Below the pieces are notes generated by a model, which saw only the letters and a program-made list of their open reading frames with translations, ran no database searches and was not told the origin of the DNA. Both the position numbers and the translations under genes were made by a program. This document shows, one piece after another, positions 7,859 to 17,244 of a stretch of DNA of 64,000 bases (position 1 is the stretch's first letter; each line of letters opens with the position of its first letter). Where the stretch lies: NCBI GenBank assembly GCA_025359885.1, contig JANYDG010000015.1, forward strand, positions 1 through 64,000, written 5' to 3'. The stretch is from Acidobacteriota bacterium. GTDB lineage: Bacteria > Acidobacteriota > Terriglobia > Terriglobales > Acidobacteriaceae.

Positions 7859-10800
7859 CTAGAACGTAAACCGTGCCCCAAATTGAAACTGTCTCGGAGT
7901 GTTAATGGTTGCGGTAATCCGGCCAAAGGCTGCTGCCTGGTCAGGTTGGGTCAACACAGAAAAACTATCTGGCACGCCCGGCATTCCCAATTGTGCGCGA
8001 TTGGCAATGTTGTACGAAGAGATCTCTATACGGAGGTTTCTCGTCTCGCCAAACATAATCTTCTTGTACACCGATAGATCCAGATCTTGCGCCCCCATGG
8101 TGCGAACGTGGTCAAGGTACGCCGGCGCTGATCCAGCGACAAACGGGTTCGGTGAACCTCCGCCTTCAGTTCCGGGAACCACAAAGCAGCTTGAACTGAA
8201 CCACGATGAAGCAGAATGCTTCGCCCCCTTGCTCGGATCGCACACCAGGTTAGAGCGCTGATTGAAGTAAGACGGCTGAATCCCAGAGCCCGGCGAAGCA
8301 ATCGGAACCCCCGTACTGAGATAGAGAATCGCGTTCCCCGTCCAATCGCCCAGCAAAACATTTGCGGGACCATGCAGATTCACTGCGCGACCCTTGCCCA
8401 CTGGCAGATCGTAAGAAGCTGATCCGGTGAACTGATACTTGATGTCTTGCGGACTTACCGAGTGCTCCAGCTTCAGGTCCTTCCAGTCCTGTGCCCCACC
8501 AAGATGCGCTCCAACAAAGCCCAGCGGCGGATTACCGTCATCAGTCATCAGCTTTGCCCAGGTAAAGCTGGCTAGTGCCGTGAAGTGACTGGTGAGACGT
8601 TTCTGTACCTTTGCCTGCAACGAACTGTAGTCCGAGTCCCCCCCAGGATAGCCATGAACATTCACCCCGTTGCCCGCACCATAACTGCCGTTGCCGAACT
8701 GAGGATATTGCTCCAGCGACACAAACAACGGTACCGTTGCCGAGCCGTAGTTAGCGTTAGTCGAGGGCAGAATTGCTGCCCACTGATTCGGCACCGTCGC
8801 ATTGATCAGGTCTGACTTATATTTGGCAATCGTTGCAAGATCAAGCTGGTTCAGATCTGCATTGCCCAGGGGCAGAAACAACCCGCGGCTACCGACATAC
8901 CCCACACTCACGATTACCTGGTGAGGTAACTCATACTCCAGGCCGAAATTGAAGTTGTAAGTTGTTGGCGTCCGCTGCGAATGAAAAACCGTGTTCAGAG
9001 TGTTACCCAGGTTGTTGCCCAATCCCGTCGGATTCGTCAGCAGAGGCACTAAACCGCCGGGGAATGGATTGCTTAAAGAATTGATCCCGGTGATACTCGC
9101 TGCGGGACTGCCCTCCGAGGCACCAACACATGACGACGTTCCATTGTAGGTCGTGTTTCCATCTGCGTTATAGCAGGTTGCATTCCACTGGGTATATGAG
9201 GCAAATCCATCACTGTTTTGCCCGGCGCCAGCCACCATCTGCGTACTCGGCCCATAATAGAAGCCCGCTCCGCCGCGGACAACCAGCTTTGAACTCAATT
9301 GCCATGACGCACCAAGACGAGGACCAAAATCACCAAGGTTTGCTGAGTAAGGCGTGCGATGGTTGCCGTTTACATAGACTTCAGCACCTGTATACGAAAC
9401 ACCGTTGAAATCACTCGTTGCCGATGGGGCAAAATATTCGAGCCGGTTATGTCGCTCCGTGCGTCCACCAAAAATATCCCAACGCAAACCAGCGGTGACC
9501 GTCAACGTTTTGGTTGGATGATACGTGTCTTCCAGAAAGGCTGCATAATAGGGGCTCGCCTCTGCGGCCAGGATATCCTTTGACAAATTCGGATAGTTAC
9601 CGGATTCAGTACCCGGCACCGTACCAATCCCCGCCAGAAGTGAAGCAAAATCACTGCCCCCGCCCCCGTTCGTCGTCGATTGATCGGTTCCGGATAGATC
9701 AAAAGTGTAAGAGCCAGAGGGAGCAATGGGCTGCCCGACGTTCAGAAATCGCTTGAGATACTCAACGCCTGTGCTGATCTCATGCTTGCCAAGTACCTTC
9801 GTTACCGCTGCATTTACGTCGCTGTTCTCACTGGCATATTGAAAGGTGTTGTAATTTGCCGTTCCGCCTACACCACCGCCTACGTCGTTAAACGTTACAA
9901 AGGGAAGAAGCTTGTAGACTTCCTCCGCTGCAATCGAAGACGGGAAGCCAATCGAAGTAATGTCAAAGCCAACCTGGCGTGGATCACCGCCCTGATTCTC
10001 ATAGTGACGTGTGAACGAGTAACGTGTCTGCAGCACGGTCGTCGAGTTCAGCGTGTAGTCATCGGCCACCAGAATGTTGCGACCATTGGTGATGTTCTGC
10101 GCATAGTTCAAATCCCACATATTGCCAAATGCATTGAATGTCGATGTGAAGAGTCGGTCAAAAGAAAATCTCCCAAAGATGCGCTGCTTTTCGCTCTGCG
10201 CCCAGTCCACACGCACATCAAATCGCTGCGCGGTCGTCGGGTCCAGTCCCGGTGCATAAAAGTTATTCAACGCACCTGTAGTATCCGTGTCGCAGGTCGC
10301 CGGATTGACGTTGCACTTGGGCATTTCAGAGAGGAATTTCAAACCAATCGGGTTGGGACTCCCAATCTTGTTGTTCAGAAATGGCTGCCGCATCCCTGCA
10401 TTCGGCCCATCCGTAAAGTCCGGTAGCGTCGGATCGTAAATCGTAAAGCTGTCCGCTGAAAAATCCCCGATTCGCTCTGCACTCGTCGGCACGGTAAAAA
10501 TGTTTGAACCGTCAAACAACTGCTGCTGCGTCGCCTCATAATCCCCAAAGAAGAAAAGCTTGTTATGCAGGATCGGTCCGCCAATCGCGCCGCCCTCCTG
10601 GTACCGATGAAACGACGGCGACTTGTTCGGCGCGCCATTCTGCAACTGACTCTGCTTGTTGAAGTATTCGTTCGCAGCCAGCACATCAGGCCGGAAAACT
10701 CCAAAAACATCCCCGTGAAACTGGTTGCCCCCAGACTTGCTCACCAGGCTGATTACACCCGCGCCACCTGACAGATAGGAGGCTGGAGTATTCTGCGTCT

Positions 10801-11524
10801 CCACGCGAACTTCCTCCACAGCATCCTCGGGAATATCCAGCGCCGGGATGATTGCCGCTTCATTATTCTCTGCAATGCCCAGCGGGCTTCCATCGACCAT
10901 GTAATAGACCGAACCCACAATGGCCCCGTTGATCGTGTACGACGAAACATCCACGCCCGGCCGACCGCTCGAAATATTGGTAATCGCAAACGAACTCGAT
11001 GAATTCGGCGAACCATTTGCCGGCGTCACACCAGCGCTCAATTGCACCAAGTCAAAGACATTGCGAGTCAATAGCGGGACGCGATCAATTGTCTCAGCCG
11101 AAATTAACTGGCCCACTGTCGAGTTCGACGTCTCCGCCAGATCGGTGGTCGAGGTAACTGTGACCACCTCCGTCGAGCTGCCAACGCTGAGCGAAACATT
11201 CAGTGTACTCACCTGATCGACGCTTACCTGAATGTTGCTCTGCAGCACGCTCTCAAAACCCTTTTGGCTCACTCGAAGCTCGTATACGCCAGGGGTAACC
11301 GACACAAAGGTGTAAAGCCCTGACTTCGTGCTCACGGTGGATTGCGCAACTCCCGTTGCACTATTCTGCAGTCTCACCTGAGCACCCGGGACAACCGCTC
11401 CCGAAGAATCCAGAATCAAGCCGCTGATACCGCCTCGGCCAGCCTGAGCGAATGCGGTCGTTCCGATACACGCCATAAGAATGAAAACGCCAATCAGCCT
11501 TCGTAGATTCAAAATGCACACCAT
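7859..11524 (-). CDS. Oar-like TonB-dependent outer-membrane receptor with carboxypeptidase-regulatory domain
   Basis: 1,221 residues. A signal peptide (about 1-26, ending GTTAFAQA) leads into a carboxypeptidase-regulatory-like beta-sandwich (about 30-115: GGISGLILDSSGAVVPGAQV, SGLYTFVSVTPGVYELRVS). A plug domain follows (about 130-270) and then a long 22-strand-type barrel ending in aromatic FGARFTF. This is the Oar/CirA-like receptor type expanded in acidobacteria, which probably takes up oligosaccharides, peptides or other large ligands. No TonB-box could be assigned and no susC/susD-like partner is adjacent. A promoter lies just upstream at 11585-11613. GC is somewhat lower than in flanking genes. 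Confidence 0.92.
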   Translation of the reverse strand: MVCILNLRRLIGVFILMACIGTTAFAQAGRGGISGLILDSSGAVVPGAQVRLQNSATGVAQSTVSTKSGLYTFVSVTPGVYELRVSQKGFESVLQSNIQVSVDQVSTLNVSLSVGSSTEVVTVTSTTDLAETSNSTVGQLISAETIDRVPLLTRNVFDLVQLSAGVTPANGSPNSSSSFAITNISSGRPGVDVSSYTINGAIVGSVYYMVDGSPLGIAENNEAAIIPALDIPEDAVEEVRVETQNTPASYLSGGAGVISLVSKSGGNQFHGDVFGVFRPDVLAANEYFNKQSQLQNGAPNKSPSFHRYQEGGAIGGPILHNKLFFFGDYEATQQQLFDGSNIFTVPTSAERIGDFSADSFTIYDPTLPDFTDGPNAGMRQPFLNNKIGSPNPIGLKFLSEMPKCNVNPATCDTDTTGALNNFYAPGLDPTTAQRFDVRVDWAQSEKQRIFGRFSFDRLFTSTFNAFGNMWDLNYAQNITNGRNILVADDYTLNSTTVLQTRYSFTRHYENQGGDPRQVGFDITSIGFPSSIAAEEVYKLLPFVTFNDVGGGVGGTANYNTFQYASENSDVNAAVTKVLGKHEISTGVEYLKRFLNVGQPIAPSGSYTFDLSGTDQSTTNGGGGSDFASLLAGIGTVPGTESGNYPNLSKDILAAEASPYYAAFLEDTYHPTKTLTVTAGLRWDIFGGRTERHNRLEYFAPSATSDFNGVSYTGAEVYVNGNHRTPYSANLGDFGPRLGASWQLSSKLVVRGGAGFYYGPSTQMVAGAGQNSDGFASYTQWNATCYNADGNTTYNGTSSCVGASEGSPAASITGINSLSNPFPGGLVPLLTNPTGLGNNLGNTLNTVFHSQRTPTTYNFNFGLEYELPHQVIVSVGYVGSRGLFLPLGNADLNQLDLATIAKYKSDLINATVPNQWAAILPSTNANYGSATVPLFVSLEQYPQFGNGSYGAGNGVNVHGYPGGDSDYSSLQAKVQKRLTSHFTALASFTWAKLMTDDGNPPLGFVGAHLGGAQDWKDLKLEHSVSPQDIKYQFTGSASYDLPVGKGRAVNLHGPANVLLGDWTGNAILYLSTGVPIASPGSGIQPSYFNQRSNLVCDPSKGAKHSASSWFSSSCFVVPGTEGGGSPNPFVAGSAPAYLDHVRTMGAQDLDLSVYKKIMFGETRNLRIEISSYNIANRAQLGMPGVPDSFSVLTQPDQAAAFGRITATINTPRQFQFGARFTF

Positions 11525-11584
11525 CCGGTCTCTTCAGAATTTGCCCTAGCAATTCGACATTGGTAGCGCATGGATTAGGGTGTA

Positions 11585-11613
11585 GTTATACGGTGACACT
11601 ATGTCTGAGTCAA
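11585..11613 (-). promoter_or_regulatory. Sigma-70-type promoter of the TonB receptor gene
   Basis: On the - strand a TTGACT -35 box (11608-11613) is separated by exactly 17 nt from a TATAAC -10 box (11585-11590). The predicted start would be about 11578, giving a leader of roughly 55 nt before the ATG at 11524. It is one of the best consensus matches in the window. Confidence 0.65.
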
Positions 11614-11973
11614 GACAAAAGGCAATGGCCTCCGTGAACCTTGAGACCGAAATGACCGCACCCTTTGCATCAAGCAACCCCCTGAAAAATCTCCAAAGTG
11701 CCCATAATTTAGTTGGGTTCTTTGAAGTGTACTCGCTTCATTCAGCACATTGAGGGTGCGAACCAAAAAAGCTTTGGCTCTAGAAGGGAATAGTAGCCGT
11801 TTGAGAGGATGCTGTGTCACCGCTTCCGAAACGCTGTCAATCCCTCTTATATTCATCTTTCTGCGAAGCATGATTGTTTTTACACCAAAGCTGGGGTACG
11901 GTGTATTCACAGTCTATTCATTTTTCTAAATGCCTCGAACAGCCATTGCACCCCACGCAAATGGTCCGAGGAC
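11614..11973. other. Intergenic region upstream of receptor and ppk2
   Basis: No convincing gene. It separates the divergently read TonB receptor and ppk2 and is comparatively AT-rich. The promoter of the ppk2 gene is expected here but no clear -35/-10 pair was found. Confidence 0.35.
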
Positions 11974-11984
11974 AAGGAGTCTTT

Positions 11985-12389
11985 ATGGCAGACAAGAAAA
12001 GGAAGAAGAAACATACAGACGCGAAAGTCAAGAAGGAACAGACCACGAGCGAGGCATCCCAAAAACATCCCCATGAACATCCCATCCCCATGCTGCTCGG
12101 CAAGCACTGCAACTACGACGGAGAAATGGCAAACCTGCAAATCGAACTGGTGAAGCTGCAGGAGTGGATCAAGCATGAGAAACTCCGCGTAGTTGTGCTT
12201 TTTGAGGGGCGCGATGCGGCAGGCAAAGGCGGCGCGATCAAGTGCATTACCCAATCTCTGAATCCGCGCATCTGCAAGGTCGTGGCCCTGGGCACACCCA
12301 CCGAGAGAGAAAAGTCGCAGTGGTACTTTCAGCGCTACGTCGCCCACTTACCCGCTGCCGGCGAGTTGGTTCTCTTCGACCGTAGTTGA
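11985..12389 (+). CDS. ppk2: Polyphosphate kinase 2 (PPK2), N-terminal part; gene broken by frameshift
   Basis: 134 residues with a good ribosome-binding site (AAGGAG, 11974-11979). A Lys-rich tail (1-20) precedes the PPK2 core. Walker A is at 75-83 (GRDAAGKGG), the segment [18 protein letters not shown] at 106-123, and the Walker B Asp in VLFDRS at 129-134. The frame ends at TGA 12387-12389, exactly where PPK2 proteins continue [13 protein letters not shown]. That continuation is present in another frame just after a 5-nt GAGTT duplication. PPK2 enzymes move phosphate between polyphosphate and nucleoside diphosphates or monophosphates. Alone this half lacks the lid and part of the active site, so the gene is disrupted, or the duplication is an assembly error. 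Confidence 0.85.
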   Translation: MADKKRKKKHTDAKVKKEQTTSEASQKHPHEHPIPMLLGKHCNYDGEMANLQIELVKLQEWIKHEKLRVVVLFEGRDAAGKGGAIKCITQSLNPRICKVVALGTPTEREKSQWYFQRYVAHLPAAGELVLFDRS

Positions 12390-12931
12390 GTTGGTACAAC
12401 CGTGCCGGGGTCGAACGCGTCATGGGCTTCTGCACCGATGCCCAGTACCAGGAGTTCATGCATAGCTGTCCAGAGTTTGAGCACATGCTCATTCGCTCCG
12501 GCATCGCCCTTGTCAAATACTGGTTTTCAGTCAGCGACGAGGAACAGGAGCGCCGCTTCCAGGAGCGCATCACGAACCCCACCAAACGTTGGAAAATAAG
12601 CCCCATGGATCTCGAATCTCGCAAACACTGGGGAGACTACTCCCGCGCCAAAGACGAGATGTTCGCCGTCACTGACTCAAAGCACGCACCCTGGTACGTC
12701 GTCAACTCAGAAGACAAAAAGTCAGCGCGGCTCAACGTAATCTCGCACTTGCTTTCACTTATTCCCTACAAGGATCTGACTCCGGAATCACTCACCCTGC
12801 CGCCGCTGCATAAGTCTGACTATGTGCGGCCACCTATGAGCGTGCAAAACTTCGTCCCAGTGCGCTATAACAAGAAGCCAAAAGCTCCCAAGACCAGGCC
12901 CGCAGCCCCGGTGGATGCATCCAAGGAATAA
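12386..12931 (+). CDS. Polyphosphate kinase 2 (PPK2), C-terminal part
   Basis: The remaining ~180 residues of the same PPK2 protein: [20 protein letters not shown], the helical lid region with [28 protein letters not shown], and the end [29 protein letters not shown]. The only possible initiation is the TTG at 12386, which overlaps the upstream TGA (TTGA). Termination-reinitiation could therefore make a separate C-terminal polypeptide, though there is no ribosome-binding site evidence for this. Joined without the 5 extra bases, the two halves give about 314 residues, a normal PPK2 length. The tail is Lys/Pro-rich. Confidence 0.8.
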   Translation: MSWYNRAGVERVMGFCTDAQYQEFMHSCPEFEHMLIRSGIALVKYWFSVSDEEQERRFQERITNPTKRWKISPMDLESRKHWGDYSRAKDEMFAVTDSKHAPWYVVNSEDKKSARLNVISHLLSLIPYKDLTPESLTLPPLHKSDYVRPPMSVQNFVPVRYNKKPKAPKTRPAAPVDASKE

Positions 12932-12964
12932 GTAGGTTCGGCGTTCTTCCCTGCTGGCCCCGCC

Positions 12965-14557
12965 TCATCGCGGGGCTGGCTCTGCCGAATCGGCCAGCGC
13001 GTAGGCCAGCACCGTCATCACAGCGGCATTCTCACCTAGCTCCCGCGGATTGACCTTGTCGAATGTATCCGCTGGTGTGTGGTGGTAGTTAAAGTAGTAC
13101 CGCCCGTCCTGCGAGGGAGCGAAACTCGGTACACCCTTTTCCGTCAGCCCGTTGATATCTTCGCCTGTCTCTGGAAAGCTTCGCAACGTCTGCGCTCCAA
13201 TCGGCTCCAGTACACGTGCTACCGGCTGCAGCCACTCCTCAATCGCCGGCTTGCCCGCGAAGATTACGCCATCCGGATGCCCCGCGCCCATATCAGACTC
13301 GAGCGCGCCAACGTGATTCGCAAATTCTGCGGCATGCTCTTTCATGTACGTGGCCGCACCCTGCGAACCCTCTTCCTCGCTCATCCAGGCAATAAACCGG
13401 ACCGTCCGCCTGGGGTGAATCCCCAGCCTGGCCAGCAAATGAATCGCCTGCATTGAAACCACCACCCCGGCGCCATCGTCAATCGCGCCCGTCCCCAGGT
13501 CCCAGGAATCCAGGTGCCCTGAAACCACGACGATCTGCTCGGGATGTTCCGTTCCCTTCCAGTCGGCGATGACGTTATAGCTGGGCTCGTCGGGCAGAGT
13601 CTTCGGAGTCAAGACCATGTGCAATTTCACGGGCCCCTCAGATGCCAACACCGCCAGCATGTCCGCATCTTCGGCGGCCACCGCTGCCGCGGGAATCTTT
13701 TCAATCCCGGGCGCATACTGCGTCTGCCCGGTATGAGGAATCCGGTAGTCCGCCCCGCCCACAGCCCTCACCAGCACGGCGGCTGCGCCTACGGAGGCCC
13801 CGACAATAGGTGCAGCCGCACGATACTGCACCGCGTCGCCATAGGCGTACATGCCACCCGCCTGAGCCGCAAGCTGCTTGTCAAATTTTTTATTGAAGAG
13901 CAAAATCTTGCCCTTGGCCGCGCCCGGAGCCAGCGCTTTCACGTCAGCCCAGTTGTTGACAACGACGACCTCGGCTGTAAGGCCTTCTACAGGCGTACCC
14001 ACACTGCTGCCCAGTGCCGTCAGCACTACTTTCTGCGTCGTGCCCGGTGCCATTCCGCTCCATGAAAGCAGTTCTCCTGTCTCGACCCCGCGCAACCAGT
14101 GCGGTACCGAGGTTTTTTCCAGCGTTACATCTGCGCCCAGCGCCTTCATTTCAGCGGCCACATAATCCACCGCCTTCTGCGCCTGTGGTGAACCGCTCAG
14201 CCGCGGCCCGATGTTGTATGTCAGGTGCCGCAACTCGTCGAGGGCATACGAGTCTTCCAGAGCCGCGTCGCGCAGCTTGCCCATGTTGGCCTCCTGCGCG
14301 GCAGTCCATGCGCTCGGCCCTGTGCCCATGATTCGCGCGATCATGCGGTCTCGCAACGAAGTCGCCGGTGCGGCAGGCTGGGTTGAGATCGCCTGTGCCT
14401 GGCTCACCGCCGCAAGAGGGCTGATCGTGAGGCCAAATGAGCCTACGATGGCAAAGGTGACAAAACTGCCAGAAAACAGGGCAACACAGCCCCGCTTCAG
14501 GGCACAGAAATCAATTGATTGGGAAGGATTTGCAGAAAACATGCCAGATAGTAGCAC
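12965..14557 (-). CDS. Exported M28-family metallopeptidase (aminopeptidase)
   Basis: 530 residues. The N-terminal hydrophobic stretch (about 25-55, ending SQAQA) is an export signal; a second ATG at 14542 is an equally good start. A PA-type insert (GKILLFNKKFDKQ) precedes the M28 zinc site: GHLDSWDLGTGAIDDGAGV supplies a His ligand and the bridging Asp, MSEEEGSQGA supplies the catalytic Glu-Glu, ESDMGAG an Asp, and NYHHTPADTFDKV the last His. All ligands are present, so it should be an active di-zinc exopeptidase of the periplasm or outside. Convergent with ppk2. Confidence 0.9.
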   Translation of the reverse strand: MLLSGMFSANPSQSIDFCALKRGCVALFSGSFVTFAIVGSFGLTISPLAAVSQAQAISTQPAAPATSLRDRMIARIMGTGPSAWTAAQEANMGKLRDAALEDSYALDELRHLTYNIGPRLSGSPQAQKAVDYVAAEMKALGADVTLEKTSVPHWLRGVETGELLSWSGMAPGTTQKVVLTALGSSVGTPVEGLTAEVVVVNNWADVKALAPGAAKGKILLFNKKFDKQLAAQAGGMYAYGDAVQYRAAAPIVGASVGAAAVLVRAVGGADYRIPHTGQTQYAPGIEKIPAAAVAAEDADMLAVLASEGPVKLHMVLTPKTLPDEPSYNVIADWKGTEHPEQIVVVSGHLDSWDLGTGAIDDGAGVVVSMQAIHLLARLGIHPRRTVRFIAWMSEEEGSQGAATYMKEHAAEFANHVGALESDMGAGHPDGVIFAGKPAIEEWLQPVARVLEPIGAQTLRSFPETGEDINGLTEKGVPSFAPSQDGRYYFNYHHTPADTFDKVNPRELGENAAVMTVLAYALADSAEPAPR

Positions 14558-14741
14558 GGCATATTCCCTTGCTTACGTTGAATACGCAACTCCACCGCAT
14601 CAAATGCGTCTATGACTGTGTCGTTGGTTGCAGCAGCAATCGCTATACTAAGACTGGGTAGTTCGTGGGCAGGCTCCACGGAACGCCACTCAATCTGACC
14701 AGCAATCGCAAGAACGCAAGGTATCAAAACGTCCCGCCACC

Positions 14742-16448
14742 ATGGGAAAGACACATTCCGAGGTTGATCGACTTATGTCATCCATTTCTGCACTCTTCGC
14801 CCGGCTACGCTCCCGCCGCCTCGCGACTACATTTGTAATCCTTGCAACAATTTCCGGTGCCATTCTGCTCGGCTCCTACACGGCCTATGGCGTCCACGGG
14901 CAAGAGAAGCCGGGCGACACCAGCGATGCCACTCCGCTGAAGATTCCTACCAGTTCGGTAGCTCCCAACGCCTTTGCCCAGATCGCCAAGCAGGTTGGCC
15001 CGGCTGTGGTGAATATCAACACCCGCACCATGCCCAAGGAATCCTCTAAGAGCAGGCGCATGCCCGCCAATCCGCACGGCCGCATTGCACCCATCCCGCA
15101 GCAACCAGATCAGGGAGATGAGGGCGACGGCCAGGCGCAGGGTCCCGAACAGGGCCAAGGCCCCGGCGGCCAAGGCAACTTCCAGGACTTCTTTAACCGC
15201 TTCTTTGGCGGCCAGGCTCCCGGTGGCCCCGATGGAGAAGACCCCGGCCAGGAGCGTGACTCGCTCGGTTCCGGATTCATCGTCGACGCCAAAGGCTACA
15301 TCATCACCAACAATCACGTCGTTGAAAAAGCAGACGAAATCTACGTCAAGCTCTCCACCGACCCCGACTCCACCGACCTCGGCCGCAAAGCGCGCGTGAT
15401 CGGCGTTGACAAGGCAACAGACCTCGCCGTCATCAAAATCGAGACGGATAAGCCGCTTCCCACCGTCAAACTCGGCAACAGCGATTCCACCGCTGTCGGC
15501 GACTGGGTCATCGCCATCGGCAGCCCCTTCTCTCTGTCACAAACCGTAACGGCCGGCATCATCTCAGCCAAGAACCGCACGATTGAACCCGGTGCAAGCG
15601 GACAGTTTCAGCATTTCATCCAGACTGATGCAGCCATCAATCCCGGCAACTCCGGCGGACCGCTGCTGAATATGAATAGTGAAGTCATCGGCGTCAACAC
15701 CGCCATTTTCACCCAGTCCTCCGGCTACCAGGGCATCGGATTTGCCATGCCGTCCAACACCGTCATCCAGGTCTACAACGATCTGATCTCATCGAGCCAC
15801 AAGGTCATCCGCGGCTCCATCGGCATCTCGTTCAAAGAGGGCTTGTCAGCTTCTGTTGGCCGCGTCTACGGCTTTAAGAATGGGGTTCTGGTCAACACCG
15901 TTACCCCCGGTCAGCCTGCCGACAAAGCCGGCATCAAGGCCCGCGACATCATCATTACGATCGACGGCCGCCCCATCAAGGACGGCAATGATCTGGTCGC
16001 TGACATCGCTAGCCGTCGCCCCGGCAGTTCCGCCCGCATCGGCTACGTCCGCGATGGCAAGCAAGCTGACACGACTGTGATCATTGGTGACCGCGACAAG
16101 GTCTTCTCAGAGCAGGCCAGTAATCAGGAGCAGGAGCAGCCAGAAAAAGGCGATTCCGGCGAATCCAAGTTCGGCATTACCGTCCGCGAAGTGACACCAG
16201 CCACTACGACCAAGCTCGGTACCAGCGGCATGGTCATTCTGTCTGTCAGGCCCAGCAGCTTTGCAGACCAGCAGGGCCTGCAGCCCGGGCTTGTCATCAC
16301 CCACATCAACAAACTCTCCACCGGCAGCAAGGCAGACTACGACAAGGCCGTCGCTGGGCTCAAATCTGGTCAGGATGTCGTCTTTGAAATCATGGACCCC
16401 AAGCATCCTGACCTGGGTATCAACTTCGTTGGGGGTACGCTGCCGTAG
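14742..16448 (+). CDS. HtrA/DegP-type serine protease with two PDZ domains
   Basis: 568 residues. An N-terminal membrane anchor (about 28-47) is followed by a Gly/Gln/Pro-rich linker (about 115-165). The trypsin-like domain has catalytic His in ITNNHVVEKAD, Asp in DKATDLAVIKI and Ser in NPGNSGGPLLN. PDZ1 (about 365-450, VNTVTPGQPADKAGIKARD) and PDZ2 (about 470-568, SVRPSSFADQQGLQPG) follow. It is an envelope quality-control protease/chaperone that degrades or refolds damaged exported proteins. ATG at 14775 is an alternative start. The gene stands alone and ends in a strong hairpin. Confidence 0.93.
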   Translation: MGKTHSEVDRLMSSISALFARLRSRRLATTFVILATISGAILLGSYTAYGVHGQEKPGDTSDATPLKIPTSSVAPNAFAQIAKQVGPAVVNINTRTMPKESSKSRRMPANPHGRIAPIPQQPDQGDEGDGQAQGPEQGQGPGGQGNFQDFFNRFFGGQAPGGPDGEDPGQERDSLGSGFIVDAKGYIITNNHVVEKADEIYVKLSTDPDSTDLGRKARVIGVDKATDLAVIKIETDKPLPTVKLGNSDSTAVGDWVIAIGSPFSLSQTVTAGIISAKNRTIEPGASGQFQHFIQTDAAINPGNSGGPLLNMNSEVIGVNTAIFTQSSGYQGIGFAMPSNTVIQVYNDLISSSHKVIRGSIGISFKEGLSASVGRVYGFKNGVLVNTVTPGQPADKAGIKARDIIITIDGRPIKDGNDLVADIASRRPGSSARIGYVRDGKQADTTVIIGDRDKVFSEQASNQEQEQPEKGDSGESKFGITVREVTPATTTKLGTSGMVILSVRPSSFADQQGLQPGLVITHINKLSTGSKADYDKAVAGLKSGQDVVFEIMDPKHPDLGINFVGGTLP

Positions 16449-16472
16449 CCGTTACCCTCCACCCAATCGCCG

Positions 16473-16518
16473 CCGAAAAGGGGTTTGAAACGTATAAACG
16501 CTCCAAACCCCTTTTCGG
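16473..16518 (+). terminator. Strong hairpin terminator after htrA-like gene
   Basis: A perfect 15-bp inverted repeat (CCGAAAAGGGGTTTG at 16473-16487 and its complement at 16504-16518) starts 25 nt after the protease stop. The T-run downstream is weak (ATTGTTC), but the stem itself contains TTTT in the 3' arm, and A-rich sequence flanks the 5' arm, so it may work in both directions. Confidence 0.7.
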
Positions 16519-16620
16519 ATTGTTCAAAAAGTGAAGATTTTTAGGACATTTTCTTGTCGAGAGCGTCTCACTGCCATAGACTTGGCTGAGAAACTCCAGG
16601 CAGTTGCTTCAGAGGTGCCA

Positions 16621-17109
16621 ATGCGCGTGATATTTCGTGCTGCTTTTTTCATGATCGTCGCCGGTCTGGCGGCAACTTCAGCTTTCGCTTCTCGCGTCCA
16701 TCGCGCTCCTACCAGTGGACATGGTCACTCCAGGCACACCCGTCACTCCGGTGGTTCTGCGATGCCCACCGCAAAGTCGCATAAAATGCATGGCCAGCAG
16801 GCAATCGATTCAGAGCGGGTCATTGCAATTCAAGCCGCCCTGGCGCGCGAGCATTACCTCTCTACTGAGCCCAACGGAAAATGGGATTCAGACACTCAGG
16901 CAGCCATGCTCAAGTTCCAGGCCGACCAAGGCTGGCAAACCAAGCTCACCCCTGACTCACGCGCACTCATCAAGCTCGGCCTCGGCCCCAACCACTCGGG
17001 TGCCATCAACTCCGGCAGCAGCGCAAACTTCAACACGATAGGGATGCCCTCCGTCGCGGCAGAGCCACAGGCCCAAGGGTTCGTCGCCGCCTCCGGCATC
17101 AGCCACTAA
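16621..17109 (+). CDS. Exported protein with peptidoglycan-binding-like domain
   Basis: About 162 residues from the ATG at 16621 (ribosome-binding site AGAGG just before). It has a signal peptide (RVIFRAAFFMIVAGLAATSA, cleavage near AFA-S) and a His/Ser-rich linker. A domain at about 60-125 resembles the three-helix peptidoglycan-binding fold (IAIQAALAREHYLSTEPNGK, TQAAMLKFQADQGW, DSRALIKLGLG). Such domains hold secreted enzymes to the wall, but no catalytic domain is attached here. The Gly/Ser-rich C-terminus is not recognised. A structural or regulatory envelope role is plausible but unproven. Confidence 0.75.
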   Translation: MRVIFRAAFFMIVAGLAATSAFASRVHRAPTSGHGHSRHTRHSGGSAMPTAKSHKMHGQQAIDSERVIAIQAALAREHYLSTEPNGKWDSDTQAAMLKFQADQGWQTKLTPDSRALIKLGLGPNHSGAINSGSSANFNTIGMPSVAAEPQAQGFVAASGISH

Positions 17110-17244
17110 AACTTCTTCCGGTCAGGTGGCCTTGATGCTGGGTGCCCCATCCTAGTCGCAATCTCATCGCGCAAGGGCGGGACAGTGCGTGACTTCGCGT
17201 CAAATGAGGGTCGAAAAGCGTTCTGAAGCGGCCTCCCCCGATCC

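Noticed and set aside
9782-10426. 214-codon + strand open frame inside the TonB receptor region
   Set aside because: The receptor frame on the - strand is continuous for 1,221 codons and typical; the + frame is a shadow.
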